A stretch of 64,000 nt of DNA. It comes from an uncultured Spirochaetaceae bacterium (lineage in GTDB: Bacteria; Spirochaetota; Spirochaetia; Sphaerochaetales; Sphaerochaetaceae). Under the pieces are notes generated by a model. That model worked only from the letters and a program-made list of their open reading frames with translations. It was not told where the DNA came from and ran no database searches. Shown here in pieces: positions 18,615 to 27,048 of this stretch. A program made the position numbers and the translations under genes. Within the stretch, counting starts at the first letter, position 1, and the number at the start of each line of letters is the position of its first letter. The stretch lies in contig CALXYI010000031.1 of NCBI GenBank assembly GCA_944392935.1, forward strand, positions 1 through 64,000, in the 5' to 3' direction.

Positions 18615-20296
18615 AGGGAGAATATAGCACTTTCCCCCTGTTTCTTCTTCCGGTCTTCCGACACGAGGCTGTAGAAAAGATATCCTCCGGAAAGGCTCCT
18701 CGCACGGAACCCGTGCCCCTGGAGTATCCTCGCCCCGATATAGCTCCTGAGCCCGCTGCGGCAGTAGACGTATATCGTCTTCGACCTGTCGAGCATGCTG
18801 AGGCTGCCGCGGATGGAATCGAGAGGTATGTTCACAGCCCCTTCGATCATCCCCCGCTCAGCCTCCTTCACCGTCCGCAGGTCCACGAGCATCGTGCTTT
18901 CCGGATCGAGCGACGGGATGTCACGCCAGCTGAACTCATCAAGGATCCCCTTCTCCTTGTTGGAGATTATGTATCCCATGATGTTCACGGGATCCTTGGC
19001 TGACGAGTATGGCGGGGCATAGGCCGGATCCAGGGCCGCGAGATCATCTGCAGTGAGGCCGAGGGACACTGCCATGGAGAGCTTCTCCATCATCTTGTCC
19101 GTCCCCTCCCTTCCGACAGCCTGCGCGCCTATTATCCTCCCGCTTCCCTTCTCGTAGAGCACCTTGATGAGTATTCCCTCCGAACCGGGGTAGTACGAGG
19201 CATGGCTGTTGGGGTAGGCGACTGCTGTGCCGCAGTCGATGCCTTCCCTTGCGGCCGCTTCCTCGCTGATGCCTGCGGAGGCGGCTGTGAGCGAGAAGCA
19301 CTTGAGTATGGAAGCCCCGCTTGCTCCGCGGAATGAGCTTCTGATCCCCGCGATATTATCCGCTGCGACACGGCCTTCGCGGTTCGCAGGTCCCGCAAGG
19401 GCTATCATGCCCATCCTTCCTGTGGCTGCATTGCGTATCGCCACCGCATCCCCTGCGGCATAGATGTCCGGATCCGATGTCTGCATCGAGGCCGAGACGA
19501 CTATGGACCCTTTCGGATCGAGCTCAAGCCCTGCATCGCGTGCAAGCGATGAATCCGGGCGCACTCCGATTGCCATCACGGCGAAATCGGCGGCGATGCT
19601 GCCCTTGTCGGTAATCACTCCGAGCCTGCCGCCTTCTTCATCCCTGAAGCCCTGTACCGCTGTTCCGAGACGAAGGTCGATGCCATTGTCCCTCAGTTCC
19701 CTGTGGAGAGGAGCGGCCATATCGCTGTCGAAGGTTGGCATGACATGGTCCAGAAGCTGCACGAGCGTGACTTCCAGGCCGAGATGCGTGAGATTCTCCG
19801 CAGTCTCAAGCCCTATGAACCCGCCTCCGATCACCACGGCCTTCCCGCCTCTGTGCGCTTCGGCATATTCCCTTATCCTGAAGGCATCCTCAGTATGCCG
19901 GAGGGTGAATATCCTCCTGTCATCCACGCCGGGAAATGGAGGGATGATGGCCTCTGCCCCGGGAGCGAGGATCAGCTTGTCATAGCCTTCGGTATATTCC
20001 TCTCCTGTCCTGAGGTTCCGGATCCGCACTTCCTTCCTGGCCCTGTCTATCCCCAGCGCCTCGCTTCCTGTCCTCGCCTCTATGCGGAACCGGCTCCAGA
20101 AGCTCTCCGGCGTCTGCAGCGTCAGCGCGGATTTCCTCTCGATGATACCCCCGATGTAATAGGGCAGCCCGCAGTTCGCATATGAGATGTACCCGCTCCT
20201 CTCGATGATGATGATCTCGGCATCCTCATCAAGCCTCCTGAGCCTTGCAGCTGCTGTCGCACCGCCTGCGACACCGCCTATTATGATTACCTTCAA
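18611..20296 (-). CDS. CoA-disulfide reductase with C-terminal rhodanese domain
   Basis: An FAD pyridine-nucleotide disulfide oxidoreductase of 561 aa. The N-terminal FAD loop is IIIGGVAGGATAAARLRR; the single redox cysteine is in YANCGLPYY (Cys43), typical of CoA-disulfide reductases and NADH oxidases/NADH-dependent polysulfide reductases. A second GxGxxG-like loop (VVIGGGFIGLETAENL) binds NAD(P)H. Residues about 455-550 are a rhodanese domain with the active cysteine in VYCRSGLRSY. The fused form is known to act on CoA-disulfide, persulfide or polysulfide. The start is TTG 20296, with AGGAG 8 nt upstream. It follows a NifX-like gene by 11 nt. Confidence 0.92.
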   Translation of the reverse strand: MKVIIIGGVAGGATAAARLRRLDEDAEIIIIERSGYISYANCGLPYYIGGIIERKSALTLQTPESFWSRFRIEARTGSEALGIDRARKEVRIRNLRTGEEYTEGYDKLILAPGAEAIIPPFPGVDDRRIFTLRHTEDAFRIREYAEAHRGGKAVVIGGGFIGLETAENLTHLGLEVTLVQLLDHVMPTFDSDMAAPLHRELRDNGIDLRLGTAVQGFRDEEGGRLGVITDKGSIAADFAVMAIGVRPDSSLARDAGLELDPKGSIVVSASMQTSDPDIYAAGDAVAIRNAATGRMGMIALAGPANREGRVAADNIAGIRSSFRGASGASILKCFSLTAASAGISEEAAAREGIDCGTAVAYPNSHASYYPGSEGILIKVLYEKGSGRIIGAQAVGREGTDKMMEKLSMAVSLGLTADDLAALDPAYAPPYSSAKDPVNIMGYIISNKEKGILDEFSWRDIPSLDPESTMLVDLRTVKEAERGMIEGAVNIPLDSIRGSLSMLDRSKTIYVYCRSGLRSYIGARILQGHGFRARSLSGGYLFYSLVSEDRKKKQGESAIFSL

Positions 20297-20307
20297 CTCA
20301 TTTCTCC

Positions 20308-20703
20308 TCAGCAGCAGCTATGTCCGCCATCATGGTGACCGCATGAGTGCCCCTCACCATGGTCATGGTGATGGCATTCTGCATCCGGATCGAATGAAAG
20401 CCGTCCTTCCGCGAATGCCGCCGCCGCTTCATCGGCGCTTCCCGATACTCCCGGATACACCTCGATGCCGCATGCGGCGAGAGCTGCGCGCGCACCTCCT
20501 CCGATACCTCCTGCGATGAGGACGTCCACTCCGTGCTCCTTCAGGAACGGCGCAAGGGCTCCATGCCCGCCGGTCTCTGCCGCGCTTACGTCTTCCTTCG
20601 CCGTCACCTTGCCATCCTCTATGGTGTAGATCCTGAATATCTCCGTCCTTCCGAAATGCTGGAATACAGACCCGTTTCCGTCATAGGTCACTGCTGCCTT
20701 CAT
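20308..20703 (-). CDS. NifX/NifB-like (dinitrogenase Fe-Mo cofactor) family protein with His/Cys-rich tail
   Basis: A small 131-aa protein. Residues 1 to about 105 match the dinitrogenase iron-molybdenum-cofactor family fold: FQHFGRTEIFRIY near the N-terminus and VLIAGGIGGGARAAL near residue 62. These proteins bind metal clusters. Residues 110-131 form a metal-binding tail with clustered histidines and cysteines (CHHHDHGEGHSC, then a terminal Cys-Cys). AAGGAGG precedes ATG 20703; an upstream in-frame ATG at 20793 is not supported. No nitrogenase genes are present. It probably handles iron or Fe-S clusters with the adjacent sulfur-disulfide reductase; that is inference. Confidence 0.88.
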   Translation of the reverse strand: MKAAVTYDGNGSVFQHFGRTEIFRIYTIEDGKVTAKEDVSAAETGGHGALAPFLKEHGVDVLIAGGIGGGARAALAACGIEVYPGVSGSADEAAAAFAEGRLSFDPDAECHHHDHGEGHSCGHHDGGHSCC

Positions 20704-20826
20704 CCTTATCCTCCTTGGCTGCCATTGATTCCGTTTCCTATAAATATATCCCTCGTTGCGGGAGAAGGAAAGGATTGGAAGGCATCGCTGCATGGATGAT
20801 ATGGGAATCCGGAGGGCGGATTGCGG

Positions 20827-20855
20827 TTGCAGAGCGGTTGAGGCATTGCTAGAAT
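20827..20855 (+). promoter_or_regulatory. Predicted promoter of the hexokinase operon
   Basis: TTGCAG (20827-20832), 17 bp, TAGAAT (20850-20855). The start site would be near 20862, giving a short leader with GGAGG before ATG 20879. Here the leader carries a normal ribosome binding site, unlike the leaderless promoters elsewhere in the window. Confidence 0.65.
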
Positions 20856-20878
20856 CTCATTGAGTTGGAGGACGAGCA

Positions 20879-21517
20879 ATGAGAAAAGCACTGGCTTCCG
20901 TCTTGGTGTTCCTTGTCTTCTGCTGCTCTGTCTCTGCTGTGCCAGAGAGTGCCGTATACGCCATAGAAGGGGTATATGATGGCGTTATATCGGCAATGGC
21001 ATCGCATCTTTCGGTGCCGCGCGTTGCTTTGCAGGGGGTTACTGTCGTACGCGGAGAGGGGCTTCTGCCCGTCCGTGTCTCGTTCGTGCGTTCCGATGTC
21101 TCCACCTATGCTGATTCCCTCTCGTTCTTCTCCGATGGCGTGGCATTCGGATCCGATGGCAGAAGCGTTGAGGAGCTTCCTGTCAAGGATGTATCCGAAA
21201 TGGTGATCCGGAGGCTCTGGCGTGCCGGGTTCCTGCCGGGGGAGATGATCCTTGACGGATCCGTGCGCGTAATCGATTCGGAAGACCTTGATGCGCATTC
21301 CCTGATGTCCGATGATGACTGGAGTGACGATATCCATGCCCGCTGTTCGGTATCAGTGCTTGCCACAGGCACCCTCGCATCGTCCGGCCAGGTCGTCGAA
21401 GGTACGTTCATCGTCAGGGGAGGCGAGGGACGGACGCTGACTATCGAGGCTGAGGAGCTTGCAGTCAATGGCGAGGAAGTCGAGGCTGAGCCGGTGCATC
21501 TGGTGTTCGGCATTTAG
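20879..21517 (+). CDS. Exported protein of unknown function
   Basis: The family is not recognised. The 212-aa product has an N-terminal signal peptide (residues 1-20, MRKALASVLVFLVFCCSVSA), so it is exported; a cysteine pair lies inside the hydrophobic core rather than in a clean lipobox. The mature part is acidic, with alternating beta-like segments and no transmembrane helix. GGAGG precedes the start, and the gene is 9 nt upstream of hexokinase with its own promoter in front, so it is the first gene of that operon. Its link to sugar phosphorylation is unknown. Confidence 0.78.
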   Translation: MRKALASVLVFLVFCCSVSAVPESAVYAIEGVYDGVISAMASHLSVPRVALQGVTVVRGEGLLPVRVSFVRSDVSTYADSLSFFSDGVAFGSDGRSVEELPVKDVSEMVIRRLWRAGFLPGEMILDGSVRVIDSEDLDAHSLMSDDDWSDDIHARCSVSVLATGTLASSGQVVEGTFIVRGGEGRTLTIEAEELAVNGEEVEAEPVHLVFGI

Positions 21518-21526
21518 GAGGATCAT

Positions 21527-22819
21527 ATGGATAGGACTGAGGATTTCCTCGTCAGGCATGCTCTTGCGGCATCCTGCATCGATGAGGATAAGGTGCTTGG
21601 ATTCATGCTTTCGGAGATGGAGAAGGGGCTGCAGGCGGAGAACGGTGCCTCGATGGAGATGATCCCTACTTATGTCTCTCCTGATGCAGCTGCGGTTCCG
21701 GGAGAATCCGTCATAGTGCTTGATGCCGGCGGGACGAATTTCCGTACATGCCTCGTGACATTCACGGAGGGCGGCAAGCCGGAGATCTCCAACTTCCGCA
21801 AGACGAGGATGCCCGGCGTAGGCAGCGAAGTCAGCGCTTCCCGGTTCTTCTCCGTCCTCGCTGACGGTATCGAGCATCTCGTGGATAGGAGCGACAGGAT
21901 AGGCTTCTGCTTCTCATATTCCGCCAGGATAACAAAGGAGCATGACGGCATCCCCCTTTCGTTCTCGAAGGAGATAAAGGCTCCGGAGGTCGTGGGGATG
22001 AATCTCGGGGAGAACCTCCTGAAGGAACTCGGGCGGAGAGGCCACGATGTATCCAGGAAGAAGGTCTCTGTCGTGAATGATACGGTTGCGACCCTCCTTG
22101 CGGCGAAGGCCGTATGTCCCGAAGCCGCATCATCGTATATCGGATTCATCCTCGGCACAGGCACCAATACCGCCTATATAGAGAAGAACAGCGGGATAGG
22201 GAAGATCGGAGGAGGAGAGGGAAGGCAGATCATCAATACGGAGTCCGGCAACCTCGCCCTGGAGCTCGGGGATATCGACAGGGCATTCATCGCATCGACT
22301 GAGAATCCGTCGATCCACTGGCTTGAGAAGGAGACCAGCGGCGCTTATCTCGGTCCGTTCTCGGCACGGGTGATAGAGGAAGCCATCAAGGAGGGAATCC
22401 TCAGCTCCGCATTCGCTGAGCGCTATCAGGCGATCGCGCCTCTCGATACTGCAAGGATGAGCCATTATCTTGAGATGTGCCACAATACCGATTACGATCT
22501 AGTCAGATGCGTCGGCAGCTCGGAAGAGGATGCCACTGCTCTCTACAGGATACTGAAGAGCATAGTCGAGAGAGCCGGAAAGCTCGCTGCCCTCAATCTC
22601 ACCGCAGCTGTCCTCCGCTCCGGAGAGGGGCTGCAGCCACGCTATCCTGTGGTGATCAATGCGGATGGGACGACGTTCTACAAGACCGCATTCCTGGAGT
22701 TCTATACGAAGCTGTATCTCGACAGGATCCTCTGGGCGAAGCATGGCAGGAGCTATGAGGTGATCCAGATAGAGAACTCCCCGACGCTCGGGGCTGCCAT
22801 CGCAGGGCTCGGTGCCTGA
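21527..22819 (+). CDS. Hexokinase, eukaryotic-type family
   Basis: An ATP-dependent hexose kinase of 430 aa with the two-domain hexokinase architecture, rather than the ROK/glucokinase type. Motifs: VLDAGGTNFRTCLV phosphate-1 (about 65-78), GFCFSYSAR sugar-binding region (about 126), VNDTVATLLA (catalytic Asp, about 183), and LGTGTN (phosphate-2, about 210). This family in bacteria is mostly seen in spirochaetes and a few others. AGGAGG precedes ATG 21527. It overlaps the pyridoxal kinase gene by 1 nt (TGATG). Confidence 0.92.
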   Translation: MDRTEDFLVRHALAASCIDEDKVLGFMLSEMEKGLQAENGASMEMIPTYVSPDAAAVPGESVIVLDAGGTNFRTCLVTFTEGGKPEISNFRKTRMPGVGSEVSASRFFSVLADGIEHLVDRSDRIGFCFSYSARITKEHDGIPLSFSKEIKAPEVVGMNLGENLLKELGRRGHDVSRKKVSVVNDTVATLLAAKAVCPEAASSYIGFILGTGTNTAYIEKNSGIGKIGGGEGRQIINTESGNLALELGDIDRAFIASTENPSIHWLEKETSGAYLGPFSARVIEEAIKEGILSSAFAERYQAIAPLDTARMSHYLEMCHNTDYDLVRCVGSSEEDATALYRILKSIVERAGKLAALNLTAAVLRSGEGLQPRYPVVINADGTTFYKTAFLEFYTKLYLDRILWAKHGRSYEVIQIENSPTLGAAIAGLGA

Positions 22820-23637
22820 TGGCTGTCCTCGCTATCCATGACCTCTCATGCTACTCGAAGTCCTCGCTGACTGTCGTTGTGCCGGTGCTGGAGTCGCTCT
22901 TTGTCGAGACTGCTGTGCTTCCTACCGCGATCCTGTCGACGCAGACTGATGGCTTTGATGATATATACGTCGAGGACAAGAGCCGCGCGATGGCAGGGAT
23001 ACTCAGCCGCTTCGCCTCCCTTGGCCTCCATTTCGATGGCATCTACTCCGGCTTCCTGGGCTCTGCGGAGCAGATAGGTATCGTATCCGGCGTGATAGCA
23101 TCATCGGATGCGCTGGTGCTTGTCGATCCCGTCCTCGGAGATAACGGCGAGCTCTATCAGACAGTCACGGAGGAGATGGTCATGGCCATGACCCGTCTCG
23201 TTAGGAAGGCTGGGATGATAACCCCCAACATCACGGAATCGATGCTGCTGACAGGGATCGATGACGGCCTGGGCAGATTCGGGCAGAGGGCGATCAGGGA
23301 GCAGATAGATGTGCTGCGCTCCTTCGGTCCTCAGCGCGGCGTCATCACCGGTATCCCGCTGGAGGCAGGCGGGCTGGGGAACGCCGCCTGGGACGGACGG
23401 GAGATAAGGCTCTTCCAGTATGAGGATCAGGGAGTCTCCTATCCGGGTTCCGGCGATCTCTTCGCATCGGTCCTCTTCGGCCTCGCAGCAAGGGGAGAGA
23501 GCTTCTTCGGCTCTGTAGGGCACGCTACGGCTGTCTCCACATATGCTGTGGCGGAATCGAAGAGGGAGGGCCGCGAGCGCCGTCTCGGCATATCCCTTGC
23601 CCCTGCGCTCCGCGAGATGCGGCGGAGGATGCTTTGA
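22819..23637 (+). CDS. pdxK: Pyridoxal/pyridoxamine kinase
   Basis: A 272-aa ribokinase-fold vitamin B6 kinase that makes PLP or PMP. Motifs: HDLSCYSKSSLT near the N-terminus, LVDPVLGDNGELY (about 97), TPNITESMLLTG (about 134), and GSGDLFASVLFG (about 212), which holds the anion hole and catalytic aspartate. The S-C-Y-G/S pattern and DPVMGD-like motif mark the PdxY/PdxK branch. It overlaps the hexokinase stop by 1 nt and the next gene start by 4 nt, so the set is translationally coupled. Confidence 0.9.
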   Translation: MAVLAIHDLSCYSKSSLTVVVPVLESLFVETAVLPTAILSTQTDGFDDIYVEDKSRAMAGILSRFASLGLHFDGIYSGFLGSAEQIGIVSGVIASSDALVLVDPVLGDNGELYQTVTEEMVMAMTRLVRKAGMITPNITESMLLTGIDDGLGRFGQRAIREQIDVLRSFGPQRGVITGIPLEAGGLGNAAWDGREIRLFQYEDQGVSYPGSGDLFASVLFGLAARGESFFGSVGHATAVSTYAVAESKREGRERRLGISLAPALREMRRRML

Positions 23638-24197
23638 AGGTCCTCGTTGTCGCTTCGTCGGATCAGGAGCTGAAGCCCTTCAGCGACGCGTTCATCAGGA
23701 CCGTATCAGGAGTGGGGCCTATCCTTGCAGCTGCTGCCACGGCCTCCGCGATCCTGGAGCATAAGCCGGATGCGGTATTCTCTGTCGGCAGTGCGGGAAG
23801 CTATGGCAGCCTTTCCGTCGGGGACTGCGTATCATTTGGCAGCGTGGTGACTCCCGATCAGGATCTGTCGCTGTTCCATATGAAGCGTGGCTGCACGCTC
23901 CTGCCATCAGGTGCCCAGATCGGTGAGATCAGGCTTGACATGTCATCATCGCTGGTGCTTGCCACTTCCGGGACATTCGCCTCATCGCCATCGCTGATAG
24001 CAGGGGCAGATGCCGCAGATATGGAGGCCTATGGCGTCGCGCTCTCCGCATTCATTGCCCATATCCCATGCTTCGCGGTGAAGATCATCACGGATATTGT
24101 CGGTGATGGCATGCGTCTCTCCGAATACGGTTTCCGCCTCCGGGATCTCAGGGAGCGTATGCCTGCGGTGGTGGAGGAAGCGCTTCGGCGCCTCTGA
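23634..24197 (+). CDS. Nucleosidase, MTA/SAH nucleosidase-like (phosphorylase superfamily)
   Basis: A short member (187 aa) of the purine nucleoside phosphorylase/MTAN fold. It keeps the GVGP-type first loop, a GSAGS segment (about 50), the DMEAYGVAL motif (about 125, with the ribose-binding Met-Glu) and KIITDIVGD with the catalytic aspartate. It is 40-50 residues shorter than typical MTA/SAH nucleosidases, lacking part of the middle, so substrate assignment (methylthioadenosine, SAH, futalosine) is uncertain. TTG 23634 overlaps the upstream TGA as TTGA. The 3' end overlaps the convergent patatin gene by 50 nt. Confidence 0.8.
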   Translation: MKVLVVASSDQELKPFSDAFIRTVSGVGPILAAAATASAILEHKPDAVFSVGSAGSYGSLSVGDCVSFGSVVTPDQDLSLFHMKRGCTLLPSGAQIGEIRLDMSSSLVLATSGTFASSPSLIAGADAADMEAYGVALSAFIAHIPCFAVKIITDIVGDGMRLSEYGFRLRDLRERMPAVVEEALRRL

Positions 24198-25296
24198 GCC
24201 TGATGCTGTCCGGCGTTTCCGCCGCTGCCATCCTGCGGCAGAATGCCGCTATCCGCTCCTTCTCCTCCTCATAGAGCTTCTCTCCGGCCTCCTCGAGCCT
24301 GTCCATCGATGATGGTGAGGTGTCATCGAGCTTTATCCTGCTTTCAAGCACAGGGGCCCATATCCTCGTGTATTCCGCATCCCTTATCGCCTCTGCCGTG
24401 ATGTCAGCTGTCCTGAGCGCGGCATCCTGGAGTATCCCGGAAATCGAGGCGGCCCATCCCGTGAGCCCTCCAAGGGAGGCACCGTCATTCGTGTGGGGAC
24501 GCTGTGCTGTCGAGAGGCTGAGTATATGGAACCGGTCGGCATCCGGGTAGAGCCTGCGTGCCAGCGCATAGGCTATCAGCGATGGATTGTTGGCGGCGAC
24601 ACCTCCATCGATGAGAGTCATTTCCCTTCCTTCCGCATCCGTATGCCGGAATGGAGGGAAGTACATCGGTGCAGCCGAGCTTGCACGTGCGGCTTCCCAT
24701 ATCCTGAAACCCTGATTCCCCCAGCTTGTTATCGGATATATCATTCCGGTTCTGGTATCATATGATATAAATGCAGTTGGGGCGAGGAGATCATGCATTT
24801 CCCCCTTCCCGAACAGCGAGCGAAGGAGATCCTCATATGGCTTCGAGGGGTACTTGTCTGTGAATATAGGCCCCAGAAGCGCTGATACGCTGTTCTGGGG
24901 GAATATCCTGCGGCCATGCATCCTGTACAGCGATGCGAATGCTGACGGATCTGCCGTGCGCTCTATCCTTCCGCGGAAGATCCTTGATGTCCGCTTCCAG
25001 AGGAGGAACCCCCTGGTCTCCTCCTCCCACTCTTCAGGGTCTTCCCCCGCTTCGCGTTCCAGCCCTGTTCCCTCTGTAGGTACCGAGAGGGCGGCAGCCA
25101 TGAGGGCACCCGTGCTTGTTCCGGCTATGAGGTCGAAGTGCGAGTACAGCGGTCTTGCGTCCCCCAGATTCCTGAGATCGGAGGCGATATGCCCGAGCAG
25201 CACGGACGGTATGATCCCCCGCATCCCTCCGCCATCTATGGCGAGGATGAACCGTTCCTCTTTCTTCCTTCTGCCTTCCTTCCAGGAAATACCCAT
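24148..25296 (-). CDS. Patatin-like phospholipase
   Basis: A patatin/cPLA2-type lipid acyl hydrolase of 382 aa. Motifs: oxyanion-hole GGGMRG (about 22-27), nucleophile elbow GTSTG (about 61-65), and the catalytic-dyad aspartate in LIDGGV (about 230). It is cytoplasmic (no signal peptide). The frame opens earlier, at GTG 25323/ATG 25320, but ATG 25296 is preferred: a GAGGAGG stretch lies about 9 nt upstream. Its 3' end overlaps the nucleosidase gene on the other strand by 50 nt. It diverges from the radical SAM gene, whose promoter occupies the gap. Confidence 0.9.
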   Translation of the reverse strand: MGISWKEGRRKKEERFILAIDGGGMRGIIPSVLLGHIASDLRNLGDARPLYSHFDLIAGTSTGALMAAALSVPTEGTGLEREAGEDPEEWEEETRGFLLWKRTSRIFRGRIERTADPSAFASLYRMHGRRIFPQNSVSALLGPIFTDKYPSKPYEDLLRSLFGKGEMHDLLAPTAFISYDTRTGMIYPITSWGNQGFRIWEAARASSAAPMYFPPFRHTDAEGREMTLIDGGVAANNPSLIAYALARRLYPDADRFHILSLSTAQRPHTNDGASLGGLTGWAASISGILQDAALRTADITAEAIRDAEYTRIWAPVLESRIKLDDTSPSSMDRLEEAGEKLYEEEKERIAAFCRRMAAAETPDSIRLRGAEALPPPPQAYAP

Positions 25297-25323
25297 GCGA
25301 TGATTCTCCTCCTCGTCCATCAC

Positions 25324-25352
25324 TTGGTCAACAAGCGATACTGAGCTATCAT
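25324..25352 (+). promoter_or_regulatory. Predicted leaderless promoter of the radical SAM gene
   Basis: TTGGTC (25324-25329), exactly 17 bp, TATCAT (25347-25352), then 6 nt to ATG 25359. No Shine-Dalgarno precedes the start codon. Confidence 0.7.
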
Positions 25353-25358
25353 CGGCTT

Positions 25359-26288
25359 ATGGATTACAGGGAATGCGTGCTCTGCCCGAATATGTGCAGG
25401 GCGGACAGGACAAGGAGCAGGGGGATATGCCGCCAGGGCGATGCCGTCAGGATCGCCTGGGCAGGACTGCACAGAGGTGAGGAGCCGCCTGTATCCGGGA
25501 AGAATGGATCCGGGATGATATTCTTCACAGGCTGCCCGCTGCACTGCCAGTACTGCCAGAACAGGCAGATATCAGGGTCGGACGGCCTTGACTACGGTGC
25601 TGATATCACTGTCGATGAGCTGGCATCCATAATGCTTTCGCTGCAGGGCGACGGGGCTGCTACGCTCAACCTCGTCACCGGCACCCATTTCATCCCCTCG
25701 ATCATCGAGGCCCTCGATATGGCCAGGGGAAGGGGTTTCTCGCTGCCTGTGGTATGGAACAGCTCAGGCTATGAGCGTGTTGAGGCGCTTGCCGGGATCG
25801 ATCCGTATATCGATATCTATCTCCTTGACTGCAAGACGCTTTCCCGGGATACCGCAAGCCGCTTCTGCGGCAGGGCGGGGTATGCCGATGCGGTCATCCC
25901 GGTGCTTGAGGCCGTGAAGGCCTGGCATCCATATACGGACATGGATGCGATGAAGGGAACGATACTCCGGCATCTTGTCTTCCCTGGCGAGCTTGAGTCC
26001 ACATATGCCTTCCTCCGCTTCTTCGCGGAGAACTACAGGGACAGCTTCTACCTCTCGCTCATGACGCAGTTCGTACCGCCTCTCGGTGACCCCGGATTCC
26101 CTCCGCTCACTGAGGCTGAGTACGATAGCCTTGTCGACATGATGGAGGAGCTCGGGATAGATGACGGCTTCATGCAGGATCCATCGGATGACGATGTTCT
26201 GTGGATTCCGGATTTCACCCGCGACGTGCCGTTCCCTGCCTCGTTCGCGGATGCGGATCCGTTCTTCCTGTCGCTCAAGCACCGATGA
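25359..26288 (+). CDS. Radical SAM Fe-S protein, PflX-like
   Basis: A 309-aa radical SAM protein of the PflX type (COG1313), related to pyruvate formate-lyase activating enzymes. The N-terminal CxxCxxxC-like cluster (ECVLCPNMC) and GIC are followed by the glycine-rich GSGMIFFTGC; the radical SAM motif is CPLHCQYCQN (three cysteines, CxxxCxxC, about residues 60-67). Downstream WNSSGYE and DIYLLDCKT fit the partial TIM barrel. The partner substrate protein is not evident nearby. The start is leaderless by prediction. It overlaps the convergent UMP kinase gene by 14 nt. Confidence 0.87.
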   Translation: MDYRECVLCPNMCRADRTRSRGICRQGDAVRIAWAGLHRGEEPPVSGKNGSGMIFFTGCPLHCQYCQNRQISGSDGLDYGADITVDELASIMLSLQGDGAATLNLVTGTHFIPSIIEALDMARGRGFSLPVVWNSSGYERVEALAGIDPYIDIYLLDCKTLSRDTASRFCGRAGYADAVIPVLEAVKAWHPYTDMDAMKGTILRHLVFPGELESTYAFLRFFAENYRDSFYLSLMTQFVPPLGDPGFPPLTEAEYDSLVDMMEELGIDDGFMQDPSDDDVLWIPDFTRDVPFPASFADADPFFLSLKHR

Positions 26289-26967
26289 CGGTGCCCGTGA
26301 ATTCCCTTCCTTCGAGGATCGCCAGCGTATTCGCGATATCGCGGCCGTCTGCGCAGATGACCTTCATCCCTTCCTTCTCAGCGATCGCAGAGGCGATCGG
26401 ATCGAACGGAGCGTTCAGGCCGGGGTTCCATTCCGATCCCACCATGGCCCTGAAGCTACGCCAGGATATGCTGTCCAGCGGCTTCGCATCAGGATCCTTC
26501 TTCGGATCCGCTGTATAGACCTTCCTGATGTTCGAGAGGTTGATGATCGTCTTTCCGCCGAAGCGGCGGGCGAGGTATACGGCATCGGTGTCTGTGGAGA
26601 ATCCCGGCTTCCATCCTCCGGCTGTGAGTATGCGGCCTGTGAATGAGACATCCTCCGATTCCGGATCGGTCACGAGGTCATCGGTGGCATATCCATCGAA
26701 GACGGCCCTGAGCAGCATCCCGTTGAGATGCGTTGCCTTTATGCCCAGCCAGTCCTGAAGCTCCGGTGCTGCATCATCCCGGACTTGGCGGAGGGCATCC
26801 TGGTATACACGTGCCGGGGCACCGCCTCCTGCGACGAATACGAGCTTCCTGCCGCTGTCTGCATCAAGATACTCCGTGATCATCTTCCTGAATGCGCTGA
26901 GGAATGCGTAATCAGGCCTGTCTGGGGCTATTATGGAGCCGCCTACCGAAATGACGGTGAGTTTCAT
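26275..26967 (-). CDS. pyrH: UMP kinase, archaeal-type amino-acid-kinase family
   Basis: A 230-aa amino-acid kinase-fold enzyme that phosphorylates UMP. The sequence begins KLTVISVGGSIIAP, with the glycine-rich GGS loop; VFVAGGGAPAR (about 44) and the NLSNIRKVYTADPKKDPDA segment (about 143-160) follow. The length and the short spacing match the archaeal-type UMP kinases, which also occur in spirochaetes, rather than the E. coli-type PyrH. The start at 26967 has GGAGG 5 nt upstream; the longer frame to 27060 is discarded. The nearest alternative is another kinase of the same superfamily. Confidence 0.82.
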   Translation of the reverse strand: MKLTVISVGGSIIAPDRPDYAFLSAFRKMITEYLDADSGRKLVFVAGGGAPARVYQDALRQVRDDAAPELQDWLGIKATHLNGMLLRAVFDGYATDDLVTDPESEDVSFTGRILTAGGWKPGFSTDTDAVYLARRFGGKTIINLSNIRKVYTADPKKDPDAKPLDSISWRSFRAMVGSEWNPGLNAPFDPIASAIAEKEGMKVICADGRDIANTLAILEGREFTGTVIGA

Positions 26968-27048
26968 ATCATCCTCCCTCCGGATCCATACTACCAGAAG
27001 TTGGCAGGAACCTCCAATGGAAGCGTATATATTCCAGGAGGTTGTATT

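Noticed and set aside
20308-20703. Nitrogenase accessory function for the NifX-like protein
   Set aside because: No nif structural or assembly genes in the window, and the family is common in non-fixing bacteria.
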